This document shows, in pieces, positions 45,423-55,065 of a stretch of DNA of 64,000 nucleotides. Location of the stretch: the NCBI RefSeq assembly GCF_018129065.1, contig NZ_JAAEDM010000003.1:1-64000 (forward strand), written 5' to 3'. This stretch comes from Neoroseomonas soli. Its GTDB lineage: Bacteria; Pseudomonadota; Alphaproteobacteria; Acetobacterales; Acetobacteraceae. Position numbers and translations under genes: made by a program. Each line of letters begins with the position of its first letter. The first letter of the stretch is position 1. Below the pieces are notes generated by a model. The model worked only from the letters and a program-made list of their open reading frames with translations, did not search any database and was not told where the DNA came from.

Positions 45423-46133
45423 ATGATCGAGATCCGCCCCTTCGCGAGCCTGGGCAAGGCGAATTTCGGCTGGCTCAATGCCAACCACCACTTCTCCTTC
45501 GGCAACTACATGGACCAGTCCCGGATGAACTGGGGCCGGCTGCGCGTGTGGAACGACGACGAGATCGCCGCCGGCACGGGCTTCGACCCGCACCCGCACC
45601 GCGACATGGAGATCATCACCTACGTCCGCGAGGGTGCCATCACCCACAAGGACAACATGGGCAACGAGGGCCGCACCGAGGCCGGCGACGTGCAGATCAT
45701 GTCGGCCGGCACCGGGGTGGTGCATGCGGAATACAACCTCGAGCCCACGACGACGCGCATCTTCCAGATCTGGATCATGCCCGACCGCCGCGGCGTGAAG
45801 CCCGCCTGGGGCGCGAAGCAGTTCCCCAAGGAGAAGCGGGACGCGTCCTTCGAGGTGCTGGCCTCCGGCCGGGCGCAGGATGCCGGCAACGGCGCGCTGC
45901 CGATCAACGTCGATGGCGCGGTGATGGCCGCGACGCTGAAGAAGGGCCAGACGCTGGTGCAGCCGCTCGCAGAGGGGCGCGCCGCCTACATCGTGTCGGC
46001 GAAGGGCACCGTCACGGTGAACGGCGTGGCCGCCGCCGCGCGCGACGGCATCGCGGTGCGGGAGGAGAAGGACATCTCCATCACCGCGACCGAGGATGCG
46101 GAACTGGTGATGGTGGAAGTCGCCGACGCCTGA
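45423..46133 (+). CDS. Pirin-family cupin (YhhW/quercetinase-like)
   Basis: The 236-residue two-cupin protein has the N-terminal metal site: FDPHPHRDMEIITYV (about 54-68) gives two histidines, and GTGVVHAEYNLEP (near 100) gives the third histidine and a glutamate, as in E. coli YhhW. RIFQIWIMPDRRGVKP is the typical pirin linker. The second cupin lacks metal residues. Family members can cleave quercetin or act as redox sensors; the physiological role is unknown. Confidence 0.9.
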   Translation: MIEIRPFASLGKANFGWLNANHHFSFGNYMDQSRMNWGRLRVWNDDEIAAGTGFDPHPHRDMEIITYVREGAITHKDNMGNEGRTEAGDVQIMSAGTGVVHAEYNLEPTTTRIFQIWIMPDRRGVKPAWGAKQFPKEKRDASFEVLASGRAQDAGNGALPINVDGAVMAATLKKGQTLVQPLAEGRAAYIVSAKGTVTVNGVAAAARDGIAVREEKDISITATEDAELVMVEVADA

Positions 46134-46265
46134 TGGCAGGCAGGGCGCCGCGCAGCGGGAGGCATCCCCTGCGCCGCGTCCTGCCGGACGCGCAAGGGAT
46201 GAACCCTTGCCCGCCTGGTATCCGCAGCCTGGTCCTGCGCGCCTTCGCCCCGACGGCCCCGCGCG

Positions 46266-46754
46266 TCATGCGTCGCGCGGCGGCTCGGCGGGCCCAGGCA
46301 ATGCGCGGCGGCGGAAGCGCCAGCCCGCGGCGCCGAGCCCGCGGCTCAGGTCGATGAGCGGAAAATCGAGCCAGGTCAGCGCCACGGCGCGCATGAAGGG
46401 CGCGAGCGCCTCGGCGGGCCGATCGGCGCCGGCGGCGGCCTCGGCAATGGCGTAGAGCAGCAGCGCCTCGTCCGGCGAGAGCCGCTCGCAATGCGGGCAG
46501 CCGATGACGACCTCGCGCAGGGACTGCATCGCAACGCCGTACATCAGGGCATTGACGGAAAGCGCCACATCAGCCGGCCCGCCGGCCTCGGCGATGGTGG
46601 CACGCACCTCCGGCAGGGGATCCACCCCGCAACGCATCGCGTTGACCCATGGCCGCAGGCCGCGCCTGAGGACGAACTCCGCCGTCCGATCAAGCTCCTT
46701 CGCCCGATCCGGCCATGGCATGGCGGAGCGGCGGAAATGCACGACATCGCCCAT
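46266..46754 (-). CDS. Hypothetical cytosolic protein with a CxxC pair
   Basis: The 162-residue ORF starts at ATG 46754 (MGDVVHFRRSAMPW). It is helical, with one CPHC motif (IGCPHCERLSPDEALLLYAIAEAAAGA, centre about 92-118) that could bind a metal or be redox-active, and the basic tail WRFRRRALPG. I do not recognise the family. Codon bias matches the neighbours, supporting a real gene. It converges with pirin and is divergent from the aldo/keto reductase (187 bp between starts). Confidence 0.65.
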   Translation of the reverse strand: MGDVVHFRRSAMPWPDRAKELDRTAEFVLRRGLRPWVNAMRCGVDPLPEVRATIAEAGGPADVALSVNALMYGVAMQSLREVVIGCPHCERLSPDEALLLYAIAEAAAGADRPAEALAPFMRAVALTWLDFPLIDLSRGLGAAGWRFRRRALPGPAEPPRDA

Positions 46755-46941
46755 GCGCAGTCTGGCCCCCGATGCGCCGGCACGCTTGGACGCGACGCGC
46801 GATTCGCGCGAAGTATTGCATGCTCCCGCATATGTCACGAGGTGGTGATCGGCGGCCCGCTCCACGGCCGGCCGGCTCGGCGCTTCGTCGCCTTCCTGGT
46901 GCGGGAGTAGGCTTGCGCGGCAAGGTTCAGGAGACGCCTTC

Positions 46942-47766
46942 ATGCCCACGCTGCCCGATGGCACCAGGGTGCCTGCCCTCGGCCAGGGAACCTGGCACAT
47001 GGGGGAGGATGCGCGGGCGCGAAAGGCGGAGGCCGATGCGCTGCGCCTCGGGCTCGACCTCGGGCTGACGCTGATCGACACCGCCGAGATGTATGGCGAG
47101 GGCGGCGCGGAGGACGTGGTCGGCGACGCCATCGCCGGGCGGCGGGACGGCGTGTTCCTCGTCTCCAAGGTCTATCCGCACAATGCGTCCCGCCGCGGCG
47201 CCGTCGCCGCCTGCGAGCGCAGCCTGAAGCGGATGCGCGTCGAGACCATCGACCTCTATCTGCTCCATTGGCGGGGATCGGTGCCGCTGGCGGAAACCGT
47301 GGAGGGCTTCGAGGCGCTGCGGCGCGCCGGCAAGATCCGCCACTGGGGCGTGTCCAACTGCGACGTGGACGACCTGGAGGAACTCGGCCCCGCGCTGGCG
47401 GACTGCGCGACGGACCAGGTGCTCTACAGCCTGGAGCATCGCGGGGTGGAATTCGACCTGCTGCCCTTCTGCGCGCGGCACCGCATGCCGGTGATGGCCT
47501 ATTCGCCGATCGGCCAGGGCGGGCGGCTGCTGCGGACGCGCGCGCTGGGCGAGGTCGCGGCGCGACACTCCGTCACGCCGGCGCAGGCGGCGCTCGCCTG
47601 GACGCTGCGCGACCCGAACGTGATCAGCATCCCGAAGTCGGCCGACCCTGCGCATGTGCGGCAGAACGCCGCGGCAAGGGAGATCAGGCTGACGGCGGAA
47701 GACCTGGCGACGCTCGATGCCGCCTTCGCGCCGCCGGCGCGCAAGCGCGGGCTCGCGATGCTGTAG
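46942..47766 (+). CDS. Aldo/keto reductase
   Basis: The 274-residue TIM-barrel protein has the complete catalytic tetrad: Asp46 and Tyr51 (LIDTAEMYGEG), Lys76 (FLVSKVYPHN) and His109 (DLYLLHWRG). The NADPH-binding C-terminal part has ISIPKSADPAHVRQNAAA. It should reduce aldehydes or ketones in the cytosol; the natural substrate is not predictable. A hairpin at 47768-47797 follows the stop. Confidence 0.92.
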   Translation: MPTLPDGTRVPALGQGTWHMGEDARARKAEADALRLGLDLGLTLIDTAEMYGEGGAEDVVGDAIAGRRDGVFLVSKVYPHNASRRGAVAACERSLKRMRVETIDLYLLHWRGSVPLAETVEGFEALRRAGKIRHWGVSNCDVDDLEELGPALADCATDQVLYSLEHRGVEFDLLPFCARHRMPVMAYSPIGQGGRLLRTRALGEVAARHSVTPAQAALAWTLRDPNVISIPKSADPAHVRQNAAAREIRLTAEDLATLDAAFAPPARKRGLAML

Positions 47767-47767
47767 C

Positions 47768-47797
47768 GCGGCGGGGAGGGCCCTGCCCTCCCGCCGC
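47768..47797. terminator. Likely bidirectional terminator between convergent genes
   Basis: GCGGCGGGGAGGG faces CCCTCCCGCCGC with one bulged base and a short loop, in the 42-bp gap between the stops of the aldo/keto reductase and the TRAP large permease. There is no T-run on either side, so its efficiency is uncertain. Confidence 0.5.
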
Positions 47798-47808
47798 ACC
47801 GCGCGCCC

Positions 47809-49221
47809 CTACCGGAACACCGGCACCGCGTTGTCGTCCGACTGGTCCGGCAGCGGCACTTCGATCCGCACGGTGGACGGGTCTACGCCCGTGCCCTTGT
47901 CGAGCCAGTAGGTCACGCTCTCCGGCCAGACGATGACGATCGCCACCAACAGCAATTGCAGGCACAGCCACGGCACGGCGCCCCAGTAGATGTCGCGGCT
48001 CAGCACTTCCTTGGGCGCGATGCCGCGCAGGTAGAACAGCGCGAAGCCGAAGGGCGGGTGCATGAACGACGTCTGCATGTTGATGCACAGCAGCACCCCG
48101 AACCACACCAGGTCGATGTCGAGCTTGGCCGCGACGGGCGCCAGCAGCGGGATGACGATGAAGGCGATCTCGAAGAAGTCGAGGAAGAACGCCAGGAAGA
48201 AGATGAAGACATTGACGAAGACCAGGAAGCCCGTCTGGCCGCCCGGCAGGTGGGACAGCAGGTATTCGATCCAGTGCGACCCGTCCACGCCCTGGAACAC
48301 CAGGCTGAAGACCGTCGCGCCGATCAGGATGAAGATCACCATGGCGGTGATGCGCATGGTGTTCGACATCGCCTCGCGCAGCAGCTTCCAGGAGAAGCGG
48401 CCATTCATCACGGCCAGCGCGACGGCCCCGACCGCGCCCATCGCACCGGCTTCCGTCGGCGTGGCGAGCCCGAGGAAGATCGTGCCGAGCACGAGGAAGA
48501 TCAGCACGACCGAAGGCACCATGCCCTTGAGCACGCGCCACCACAGCGACCAGCCGCGCGGCACCAGCGCCTCGGGCGGCAGGGGGGGCACCTTGTGCGG
48601 GGCGAAGATCGACACGCCGGCGATGAAGGCGATGAACAGGAAGACCTGCAGGAAGGACGGTCCGATCGCGCCCGCGTACATGTCGCCGACCGACTTGCCG
48701 AGCTGGTCGCCCAGCACGATCAGCACCAGCGACGGCGGGATGACCTGCGTGATGGTGCCCGAGGCCGCGATCACGCCCGTCGCGATCCGCATGTCGTAGC
48801 CGTAGCGCATCATGATCGGCAGGGAGATCATGCCCATGGCGATGACCGAGGCCGCGACCGTGCCGGTGATGGCCCCCAGCACCGCGCCCACCAGGATGAC
48901 GGCGTAGGCGAGGCCGCCGGGCACCTTGCCGAACAACTGGCCGGTGCCTTCGAGCAGGTCTTCCGCCAGCCCGCATCGTTCCAGGATCGCGCCCATCAGC
49001 GTGAAGAACGGGATCGCGAGCAGCAGGTCGTTCGACAGGATGCCGAAGACGCGCAGCGGCAGGTTGCCGAGGTAGGCGGTGGTGAAGAAGCCCATCTCGA
49101 TCGACAGGAAGCCGAAGAACAGCCCGACCGCCGACAGCGAGAACGCCACCGGGAAGCCCATCAGCAGGAACACCACCAGGCCGCCGAACATCAGCGGCGG
49201 CATGATCTCGAGGCTCAGCAT
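47809..49221 (-). CDS. TRAP transporter large permease (DctM family)
   Basis: The 470-residue protein has about twelve to thirteen hydrophobic helices. DctM hallmarks include LMGFPVAFSLSAVGLFFGF (about 20-38), AIPFFTLMGAILERCGLAEDL and LGAITGTVAASVIAMGMISLPIM. A longer polar loop (about 205-225) and C-terminus put it in the larger DctM subgroup. It moves carboxylate-type solutes with Na+ when paired with a periplasmic binding protein. The small permease lies four bases upstream; no dctP is present. Confidence 0.94.
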   Translation of the reverse strand: MLSLEIMPPLMFGGLVVFLLMGFPVAFSLSAVGLFFGFLSIEMGFFTTAYLGNLPLRVFGILSNDLLLAIPFFTLMGAILERCGLAEDLLEGTGQLFGKVPGGLAYAVILVGAVLGAITGTVAASVIAMGMISLPIMMRYGYDMRIATGVIAASGTITQVIPPSLVLIVLGDQLGKSVGDMYAGAIGPSFLQVFLFIAFIAGVSIFAPHKVPPLPPEALVPRGWSLWWRVLKGMVPSVVLIFLVLGTIFLGLATPTEAGAMGAVGAVALAVMNGRFSWKLLREAMSNTMRITAMVIFILIGATVFSLVFQGVDGSHWIEYLLSHLPGGQTGFLVFVNVFIFFLAFFLDFFEIAFIVIPLLAPVAAKLDIDLVWFGVLLCINMQTSFMHPPFGFALFYLRGIAPKEVLSRDIYWGAVPWLCLQLLLVAIVIVWPESVTYWLDKGTGVDPSTVRIEVPLPDQSDDNAVPVFR

Positions 49222-49225
49222 CCGC

Positions 49226-49774
49226 TCACTGCTCCGGCCGCTGGTATTCGGCGAGGTGGGCCGTCGCGGGATCGATGCCGCGCAGCGCCGCGATCCGCTT
49301 CACGAGTTCCGACAGCCCCTGCAGGGAGACCAGCGCGAAGCCGAGCGGCATCATGATCTTGACCGGCCAGCGGATCAGCCCGCCGGCATTGGGCGAGCCT
49401 TCGCCCCGGACGAGGGAATCCCAGAAGAAGGGCAGCGTCATCCAGGCCAGCAGCATCATGGCCGGCAACAGGAAGAAGATGATGCCGAAGACGTCGATCC
49501 AGAGCCGCGCCCGCGCGGAGACGCTGCCATAGACCAGGTCCACCCGCACATGCTCGTTGCGGTTCAGCGTATAGGCCGCGCCGAGCATCACCGTGCCGGC
49601 GAAGAGGTACCACTGCACCTCGAGCCAGGCGTTGGAGGACATCGAGAAGCCGTAGCGGACGACGGCGTTGCCGGCGCTGATCGCGCAGGCGGCAAGCACC
49701 ATCCAGTCGGCGATCCGGCCGAAGCCGCCAGTCACCCAGTCCACGGCGCGGCTGAAGGCGAGCAGCGCGCGCAT
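49226..49774 (-). CDS. TRAP transporter small permease (DctQ family)
   Basis: The 182-residue protein has four membrane helices. Family marks are EVQWYLFAGTVMLGAAYTLNRNEHVRVDLVYG (near 52-83) and the fourth-helix region before RIAALRGIDPATAHL. It partners DctM. The solute-binding dctP subunit is missing on both sides; the next gene upstream is the divergent hydrogenase-4-like operon, 196 bp away. The pair may use a binding protein encoded elsewhere. Confidence 0.93.
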   Translation of the reverse strand: MRALLAFSRAVDWVTGGFGRIADWMVLAACAISAGNAVVRYGFSMSSNAWLEVQWYLFAGTVMLGAAYTLNRNEHVRVDLVYGSVSARARLWIDVFGIIFFLLPAMMLLAWMTLPFFWDSLVRGEGSPNAGGLIRWPVKIMMPLGFALVSLQGLSELVKRIAALRGIDPATAHLAEYQRPEQ

Positions 49775-49970
49775 CTATCCCCTGACCCGGCCGCGCAGCG
49801 GCCCCCGATTCCGGCGCATTCCGCGCGGTCCCCCGTACGTGTCCGTGCCCCCCGACTGGCGGTCGATTCTCCTAGACCCGGCAGCGAACCAATGCAAACG
49901 GCGGCATATGTTTGTCGTTGCGGCGGGCGGGCGCCTATCCTGCCCGGGTGACTCGGCCCTTCCGCCGTCC

Positions 49971-51986
49971 ATGCTGACGGTCCTCGTCCTGCTGGTGGGA
50001 GCCCTGGCTGCGCTCGGCGGCGCCGCGATGCCGCTCGCGCGGAGTGCGGCGGGGGCAAGGCTCGTCCATGCCGGCTGCGTCGCGGCGGGGGTGGTGCTGG
50101 CGGCGGGCGGGCTGGCGGGGCTGCTCGGCGGGCCGGCGGCGCTCGAACTGCCCTTCGGCCCGCCCTGGGGGCCGGCGCGGCTCGCGCTCGATGCGCTGTC
50201 GTCGTGGTTCCTGCTGCCGCTCGGGATCGCGGTCGCCTGCGCCTCTCTCTTCGCGCTGGGGGGCGTGCATGGGGCGGTGCCGGCGCGGGAACTCGTGCCC
50301 TGGCCGCTCTTCGTCGCGGGCATGGCGCTGACGCTGCTCGCCGCCGACGGCTTCACCCTGCTGCTGGGGTTCGAGGCGATGTCCCTCGCCTCCTGGGTGT
50401 TGGTCGCGCATGACCACGCGCAGGCGGAGAACCGGCGGGCGGCGCGGATCTACCTGGTCTTCGCGGGCTTCGGTGGGCTGGCGCTGATCCTGGCCTGTGG
50501 GCTCATGGCGGGCGGGGCGGGGGATGTCGCCTTCGCGGCCTTCCGCGACGCGCCGCCGGAAGGCTGGCGCGCGGCGGCGGTGCTGGCGCTGGTGCTGGCG
50601 GGGGCTGGGTCCAAGGCGGGGCTGGCGCCGCTGCATGTGTGGCTGCCGCTCGCGCATCCGGCCGCGCCGAGCCATGTCTCGGCGGTGATGTCGGGGGCGA
50701 TGACCAAGGTGGCGCTCTATGTCCTGGCGCGCTTCGTCTTCGACCTGATGGGGCCGGCGCAGCCCTTCTGGCTGGGGGCGCCGCTGATCGCGCTGGGGGC
50801 CGCCTCCGCCGTGATCGGGGCGCTGCGGGCGAATCTGGAGGAAGACACCAAGACCCTGCTGGCCTGCTCGACCATCGAGAATGTCGGGCTGATCGCCATC
50901 GGGCTGGGGCTGGCGCTGGCCTTCCGCGGGGCGGACCTGCCGGCGCTGGCCGCGCTCGCCGCCGGGGCGGCGCTGCTGCACGTGCTGAACCATGCGGTGT
51001 TCAAGACGCTGCTGTTCCTGGCGGCGGGCGAGGTGCTGCACGGCGCGCTCTCCCGCCGGATCGACCGGCTGGGCGGGCTGATCCATCGCATGCCCTGGAC
51101 CGCCTGGGCGGCGCTGGCGGGGGTGGCGGCGGCGGCCGCGCTGCCGCCGCTTTCGGGGTTCGCCTCGGAATGGCTGCTGCTGCAGGCGCTGCTCTCGGCC
51201 TGGAGGGTGGGGGACCTCGCCTTCCAGATGGGGGCCGCGGCGGCGACGGCGCTTGCGGCGCTCGCGACGGCCCTGGCGGCGGCGGCGATGGTGCGGTTCT
51301 GGGGGCTGGTGTTCCTCGGCCGTCCGCGCACGCCGCGCGCGGCGGGGGCGGAGGAATCGGGCGGCGCGGTGCGGATCGCGCTGGTGGTCCCGGCCGTGCT
51401 GACCGTGCTGCTGGGGCTGGTGCCGGGGCTGATGCTGGACCTCGCGGAGCCCGCGCTGCGGCTGATGGCGGGGGCCGCCGCGCCGCGAGCGGACCTGCTG
51501 GCCGTCGGCGCGGCCGAGGGCGGGGCGCGCTACTGGCCGATCCTGGTCGCCGCGCTGGTCGCGGCGGCGATCGGGCTCGTGGTCTGGCTGGTCCGGCGCC
51601 GGGCGCCGGCGGGCGTGGCGCGCGGCCCGGCCTGGGATTGCGGCTTCATGGCCCCGCCGCACCACCTGCCCTTCGGCGACCCGGCGACCCAACCCAGCGC
51701 CGCGGGCTTCGGCCAGCCGCTGCGGCGGATGCTGGGCGAGAGCCTGCTCGCGGCGCGGGAGGGAGTGGCGATGCCCCCGCCGGGCGACACCCGGCCGGCA
51801 GTGCTGGAATCGGGCTTCCACGACCCGGCGCTCGCCGCGCTGGAAGGACCCCTGCCCCGCTGGCGGGAGGCCTTGGCGACGCAGGCGGAGAAGCTGCGCG
51901 ACCTGTCGATCCGGCAATGCCTCGGGCTGACCTTCGGGGCGGTGGTGCTGATGCTGGCGCTGCTCGCCTGGCTGGAGGGGCGCTGA
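49971..51986 (+). CDS. hyfB: Hydrogenase-4 component B-like proton-conducting subunit
   Basis: The 671-residue protein starts at ATG 49971; an in-frame ATG at 49908 is less likely because it precedes the first helix by a polar stretch. About sixteen hydrophobic segments include the NuoL/MrpA-type core AGSKAGLAPLHVWLPLAHPAAPSHVSAVMSG (near 210-240) with its conserved Lys and His, and HVLNHAVFKTLLFLAAGEV. A C-terminal helix anchor is present. It is an antiporter-like pump subunit. First in a six-gene unit with hyfC, E, F, G and I. Confidence 0.9.
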   Translation: MLTVLVLLVGALAALGGAAMPLARSAAGARLVHAGCVAAGVVLAAGGLAGLLGGPAALELPFGPPWGPARLALDALSSWFLLPLGIAVACASLFALGGVHGAVPARELVPWPLFVAGMALTLLAADGFTLLLGFEAMSLASWVLVAHDHAQAENRRAARIYLVFAGFGGLALILACGLMAGGAGDVAFAAFRDAPPEGWRAAAVLALVLAGAGSKAGLAPLHVWLPLAHPAAPSHVSAVMSGAMTKVALYVLARFVFDLMGPAQPFWLGAPLIALGAASAVIGALRANLEEDTKTLLACSTIENVGLIAIGLGLALAFRGADLPALAALAAGAALLHVLNHAVFKTLLFLAAGEVLHGALSRRIDRLGGLIHRMPWTAWAALAGVAAAAALPPLSGFASEWLLLQALLSAWRVGDLAFQMGAAAATALAALATALAAAAMVRFWGLVFLGRPRTPRAAGAEESGGAVRIALVVPAVLTVLLGLVPGLMLDLAEPALRLMAGAAAPRADLLAVGAAEGGARYWPILVAALVAAAIGLVVWLVRRRAPAGVARGPAWDCGFMAPPHHLPFGDPATQPSAAGFGQPLRRMLGESLLAAREGVAMPPPGDTRPAVLESGFHDPALAALEGPLPRWREALATQAEKLRDLSIRQCLGLTFGAVVLMLALLAWLEGR

Positions 51987-51987
51987 G

Positions 51988-52947
51988 ATGGCCGCCATCT
52001 GGTCCGTGCTCGCGCAACTGCTGCACATCGCGCTGATCCTTGCCGCGGCGCCGCTGCTGACCGGCGTGGTGCGCTGGCTGAAGGCGCGGATGATGGGACG
52101 GCGCGGGCCGCATCCGTTGCAGCCGGTGCGCGACCTGACGAAGCTGCTGCGCAAGCGGCCGGTGCTGGCGGAGAACGCCTCCGCAATCTCGCGCGCCGCG
52201 CCGTATGTCGCGGTGGGCGCGGCGATGGCGGCGGCGGCGCTGGTGCCATCCTTCGCGCGGGGCATGGTTTTCGCGCCGCTGGCGGATCTGATCCTGGTCG
52301 CGGGGCTGCTCGCCGTCGGGCGGGTGGCGATGGCGCTGGCGGGGATGGATGTGGGCACGCAATTCGGCGGGCTCGGCGCGGCGCGGGAGATGTCCTTCGC
52401 CGCAATCGCCGAACCGGCGCTGGTGATCGCGGCGCTGACGCTCGCGATCCTGGCGGGGACGACGAACCTCGATGCGATTGCGGGGGCGTTCCGGGAGGGC
52501 GGGCTGGGGCTGCGGGTCTCGCTCGGCCTCGCGCTGGTGGCGCTGCTGGCGGTGGCGGTCGCGGAGAATGCCCGCATCCCGGTGGACAATCCGGCGACGC
52601 ACCTGGAACTGACCATGGTGCATGAGGCGATGATCCTGGAAGCCTCGGGCCGCCACCTCGCGCTGTGGGATTATGCGGCGATGCTGCGGCTGACCCTGTG
52701 GCTCGCGCTGCTGGCGGCGGTCTTCCTGCCGTTCGGCCAGGCGCCGTCCGGCTCGGCGCCGCATGTCTGGGTGGTGGGGCTGCTCGCCTGGGTGGTGAAG
52801 ATGGGCGGGCTGGCGCTGGCGCTGGCCGGTTTCGAGAGCGCCATCGCCAAGATGCGCGTCTTCCGCGTGCCGGAATTCCTCGGCGCGGCGCTGCTGCTGG
52901 GGTTGCTTGGCGCGGTCTATCTGTTCGTCTCGACGGGGCTGTCGTGA
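51988..52947 (+). CDS. hyfC: Hydrogenase-4 component C-like membrane subunit (NuoH homologue)
   Basis: The 319-residue protein has about eight helices and lies one base after hyfB. NuoH/HycD features include MMGRRGPHPLQPVRDLTKLL (35-54), with its conserved cytosolic charges. Later comes AVAENARIPVDNPATHLELTMVHEAMILE, the strongly conserved acidic loop near the quinone or redox-module interface. It links the soluble arm to the pumping subunits. The stop overlaps the hyfE GTG. Confidence 0.92.
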   Translation: MAAIWSVLAQLLHIALILAAAPLLTGVVRWLKARMMGRRGPHPLQPVRDLTKLLRKRPVLAENASAISRAAPYVAVGAAMAAAALVPSFARGMVFAPLADLILVAGLLAVGRVAMALAGMDVGTQFGGLGAAREMSFAAIAEPALVIAALTLAILAGTTNLDAIAGAFREGGLGLRVSLGLALVALLAVAVAENARIPVDNPATHLELTMVHEAMILEASGRHLALWDYAAMLRLTLWLALLAAVFLPFGQAPSGSAPHVWVVGLLAWVVKMGGLALALAGFESAIAKMRVFRVPEFLGAALLLGLLGAVYLFVSTGLS

Positions 52948-53612
52948 GTTTCGGGCATCTTCCCTACGACGTGGCGCATCTGCTCGGCGGCGGGGTGCTG
53001 CTGCTGTCCTTCGTGCTGCTCTACCAGCGGCGCATCGGGGCGGTGATCAACGCCTTCGCGATGCAGGGCACGCTGCTGGCGCTGGCCGCGGCGTGGCAAG
53101 GGTATGTGCAGGGGGCGCCGGGGCTCTACCTGACCGCGGTGCTGGCGCTCGCGGCCAAGGGGGTGCTCATACCGCTCGCGCTGCATGCGATCGTCCGGCG
53201 GCTCGACCTGCATCGCACGGTGGAAACGGCGCTCGGCATCGGGCCGTCGCTGGTGGCCGGCGTCGGGCTGGTGGGGCTGGCGATCCTGGTGGTGCTGCCG
53301 GCGACCGAGGGCGCGCGGGCGCTGGCGCGCGAGGACCTGGCGCTGGCGCTTTCCGTCGTGCTGCTGGGCATGCTGATGATGATCTCGCGGCGCAACGCGA
53401 TCAGCCAGGTGATCGGGCTGCTGAGCCTGGAGAACGGGCTGATCCTCGCCGCCATCGGCGTGGCGGGGATGCCGCTGGTGGTGGAACTCTCGACCGCCGC
53501 GCTGGTGCTGATGGTCGCGGTGGTCGCCGCCGTCTTCGCCTTCCAGATCCGCGAGCGGTTCGACACGCTCGACACGCATCACCTCGAAGAACATCGCGGG
53601 GAGCGGCGCTGA
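52944..53612 (+). CDS. hyfE: Hydrogenase-4 component E-like membrane subunit (NuoK-like)
   Basis: The start is GTG 52944, overlapping the hyfC stop (222 residues). It has about seven hydrophobic helices. The NuoK-like part lies in the second half: MLMMISRRNAISQVIGLLSLENGLILAA (near 137-164), with a conserved membrane glutamate. The fused extra helices at the front are typical for HyfE. It should form part of the proton channel between the NuoH- and NuoN-like subunits. Confidence 0.9.
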   Translation: MSFGHLPYDVAHLLGGGVLLLSFVLLYQRRIGAVINAFAMQGTLLALAAAWQGYVQGAPGLYLTAVLALAAKGVLIPLALHAIVRRLDLHRTVETALGIGPSLVAGVGLVGLAILVVLPATEGARALAREDLALALSVVLLGMLMMISRRNAISQVIGLLSLENGLILAAIGVAGMPLVVELSTAALVLMVAVVAAVFAFQIRERFDTLDTHHLEEHRGERR

Positions 53613-55048
53613 TGCCCCTGCAATGGGTCATCGTCTTCTTCGCCTGGGGCGGCGCCGTGGTGCTGGCGGCGATCCCCAACTTGCGGCAGGCGACGCTGGC
53701 GAACATCGCGGTCAGTGCGGGGTCCTTCCTGCTGGCGCTGATGCTCGCCGCGCAGCCTTTCGCGGAACATGGCTGGACGCGCACCGACGCGCTGAACCTG
53801 CCCTTCATCCTGCTGTCCGCCTTCGTCGGGCTGACCACCTCGGTCTTCTCGGCGGCGACGCTCGACCAGGAAGGCTTCGACCACTGGCGCATCCGCGCCT
53901 ACCACGCCGCCTACCAGGTGTTCATGGGGGCGCAGACGCTGGCGCTGCTCGCGGACAATCTCGGCGTGATGTGGGTGGCGGTGGAGATCGCGACGCTCGC
54001 CACCGTCTCCATGGTCGCGGTCCACCGCACGCCGGCGGCCTTCGAGGCGGCGTGGAAGTTCTTCATCCTCTGCGGCGTCGGCATCGCGCTGGCCTTCTTC
54101 GGCACCGTCGTCCTCTACCTCGCGGCGCAGCCGCTGCTGAACGAGGAGACGGGCCTGTCCTGGGCCGCGCTGATGGGCGTGGCGGCGCAATGCGATCCGG
54201 GCACGCTGAACCTCGCCTTCGCCTTCCTGCTGCTGGGCTACGGCACCAAGGCAGGACTCGTGCCGCTGCATTCCTGGCTGCCGGATGCCCATGCGGAAGG
54301 GCCGGTGCCGATCTCGGCCGTGCTCTCGGGGCTGCTGCTGAATGCGGCGATGCTCGCGGTGCTGCGGGCGAAGTCCATCGTCGGCGCGCATCCGGAGGCG
54401 ATCGCGCCGGGGCCGTTCCTGCTCGCGCTCGGCCTTGCGTCCGTGCTGCTGGCGTCGGTGTCGCTCTGGCGGCGGCGGGACGCGCGGCGCTTCTTCGGGT
54501 GGTCGAGCATCGAGCACATGGGGATCGCGGCCTTCGCCTTCGGGCTCGGCGGCGCGGCGGCGAACCTCGCGGGGCTGCTGCACCTGCTCGGGCATTCGCT
54601 GGTGAAGAGCGCCGTGTTCTTCGGCGTCGGCCGCGCGGCGCAGGCCAAGGGCAGCCAGAAGATCGCCGATATCGGCGGGCTGGTGGCGACGCACCCGGCG
54701 CTCGGCTGGGGGCTGGCGCTGTCCATCGCGGCGATCGCGGGGATGCCGCCCTTCCTGCTCTTCGCCTCCGAGTTCCGGCTCTTGGCCACGGCGGCGGGAG
54801 AGGCACCCTGGCTCGCCCTGGCATTGGCGCTCGGGATGGTCACGGCGCTCGCGGCTCTCATCACGGTGCTGCAGGCGCTCTGCTTCGGGGTGCCGACACC
54901 GGATGCGGCGACGGCGCCGAACGGCTGGCGGGAAAACGCGGCGGCAGCGCCGCTCTGGCTGCACCTGGCGGTGGCCATGGGGCTGGGGCTCGCCATGCCG
55001 GGCGTCTTGGCGGCGATGCTCGCGGAAGCGGCGAGGGTGATCGGATGA
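53612..55048 (+). CDS. hyfF: Hydrogenase-4 component F-like proton-conducting subunit
   Basis: The 478-residue protein overlaps hyfE by one base (TGATG). It has about fourteen helices and the antiporter core GYGTKAGLVPLHSWLPDAHAEGPVPISAVLSGLLLN (near 210-245) with key Lys and His, plus SSIEHMGIAAFAFG and HLLGHSLVKSAVFFGVG. It is homologous to NuoN/NuoM. HyfD, the second antiporter subunit of E. coli hydrogenase 4, is absent. A family-3 repeat separates it from hyfG. Confidence 0.91.
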   Translation: MPLQWVIVFFAWGGAVVLAAIPNLRQATLANIAVSAGSFLLALMLAAQPFAEHGWTRTDALNLPFILLSAFVGLTTSVFSAATLDQEGFDHWRIRAYHAAYQVFMGAQTLALLADNLGVMWVAVEIATLATVSMVAVHRTPAAFEAAWKFFILCGVGIALAFFGTVVLYLAAQPLLNEETGLSWAALMGVAAQCDPGTLNLAFAFLLLGYGTKAGLVPLHSWLPDAHAEGPVPISAVLSGLLLNAAMLAVLRAKSIVGAHPEAIAPGPFLLALGLASVLLASVSLWRRRDARRFFGWSSIEHMGIAAFAFGLGGAAANLAGLLHLLGHSLVKSAVFFGVGRAAQAKGSQKIADIGGLVATHPALGWGLALSIAAIAGMPPFLLFASEFRLLATAAGEAPWLALALALGMVTALAALITVLQALCFGVPTPDAATAPNGWRENAAAAPLWLHLAVAMGLGLAMPGVLAAMLAEAARVIG

Positions 55049-55065
55049 GGCGGGATGCGAAAGGA

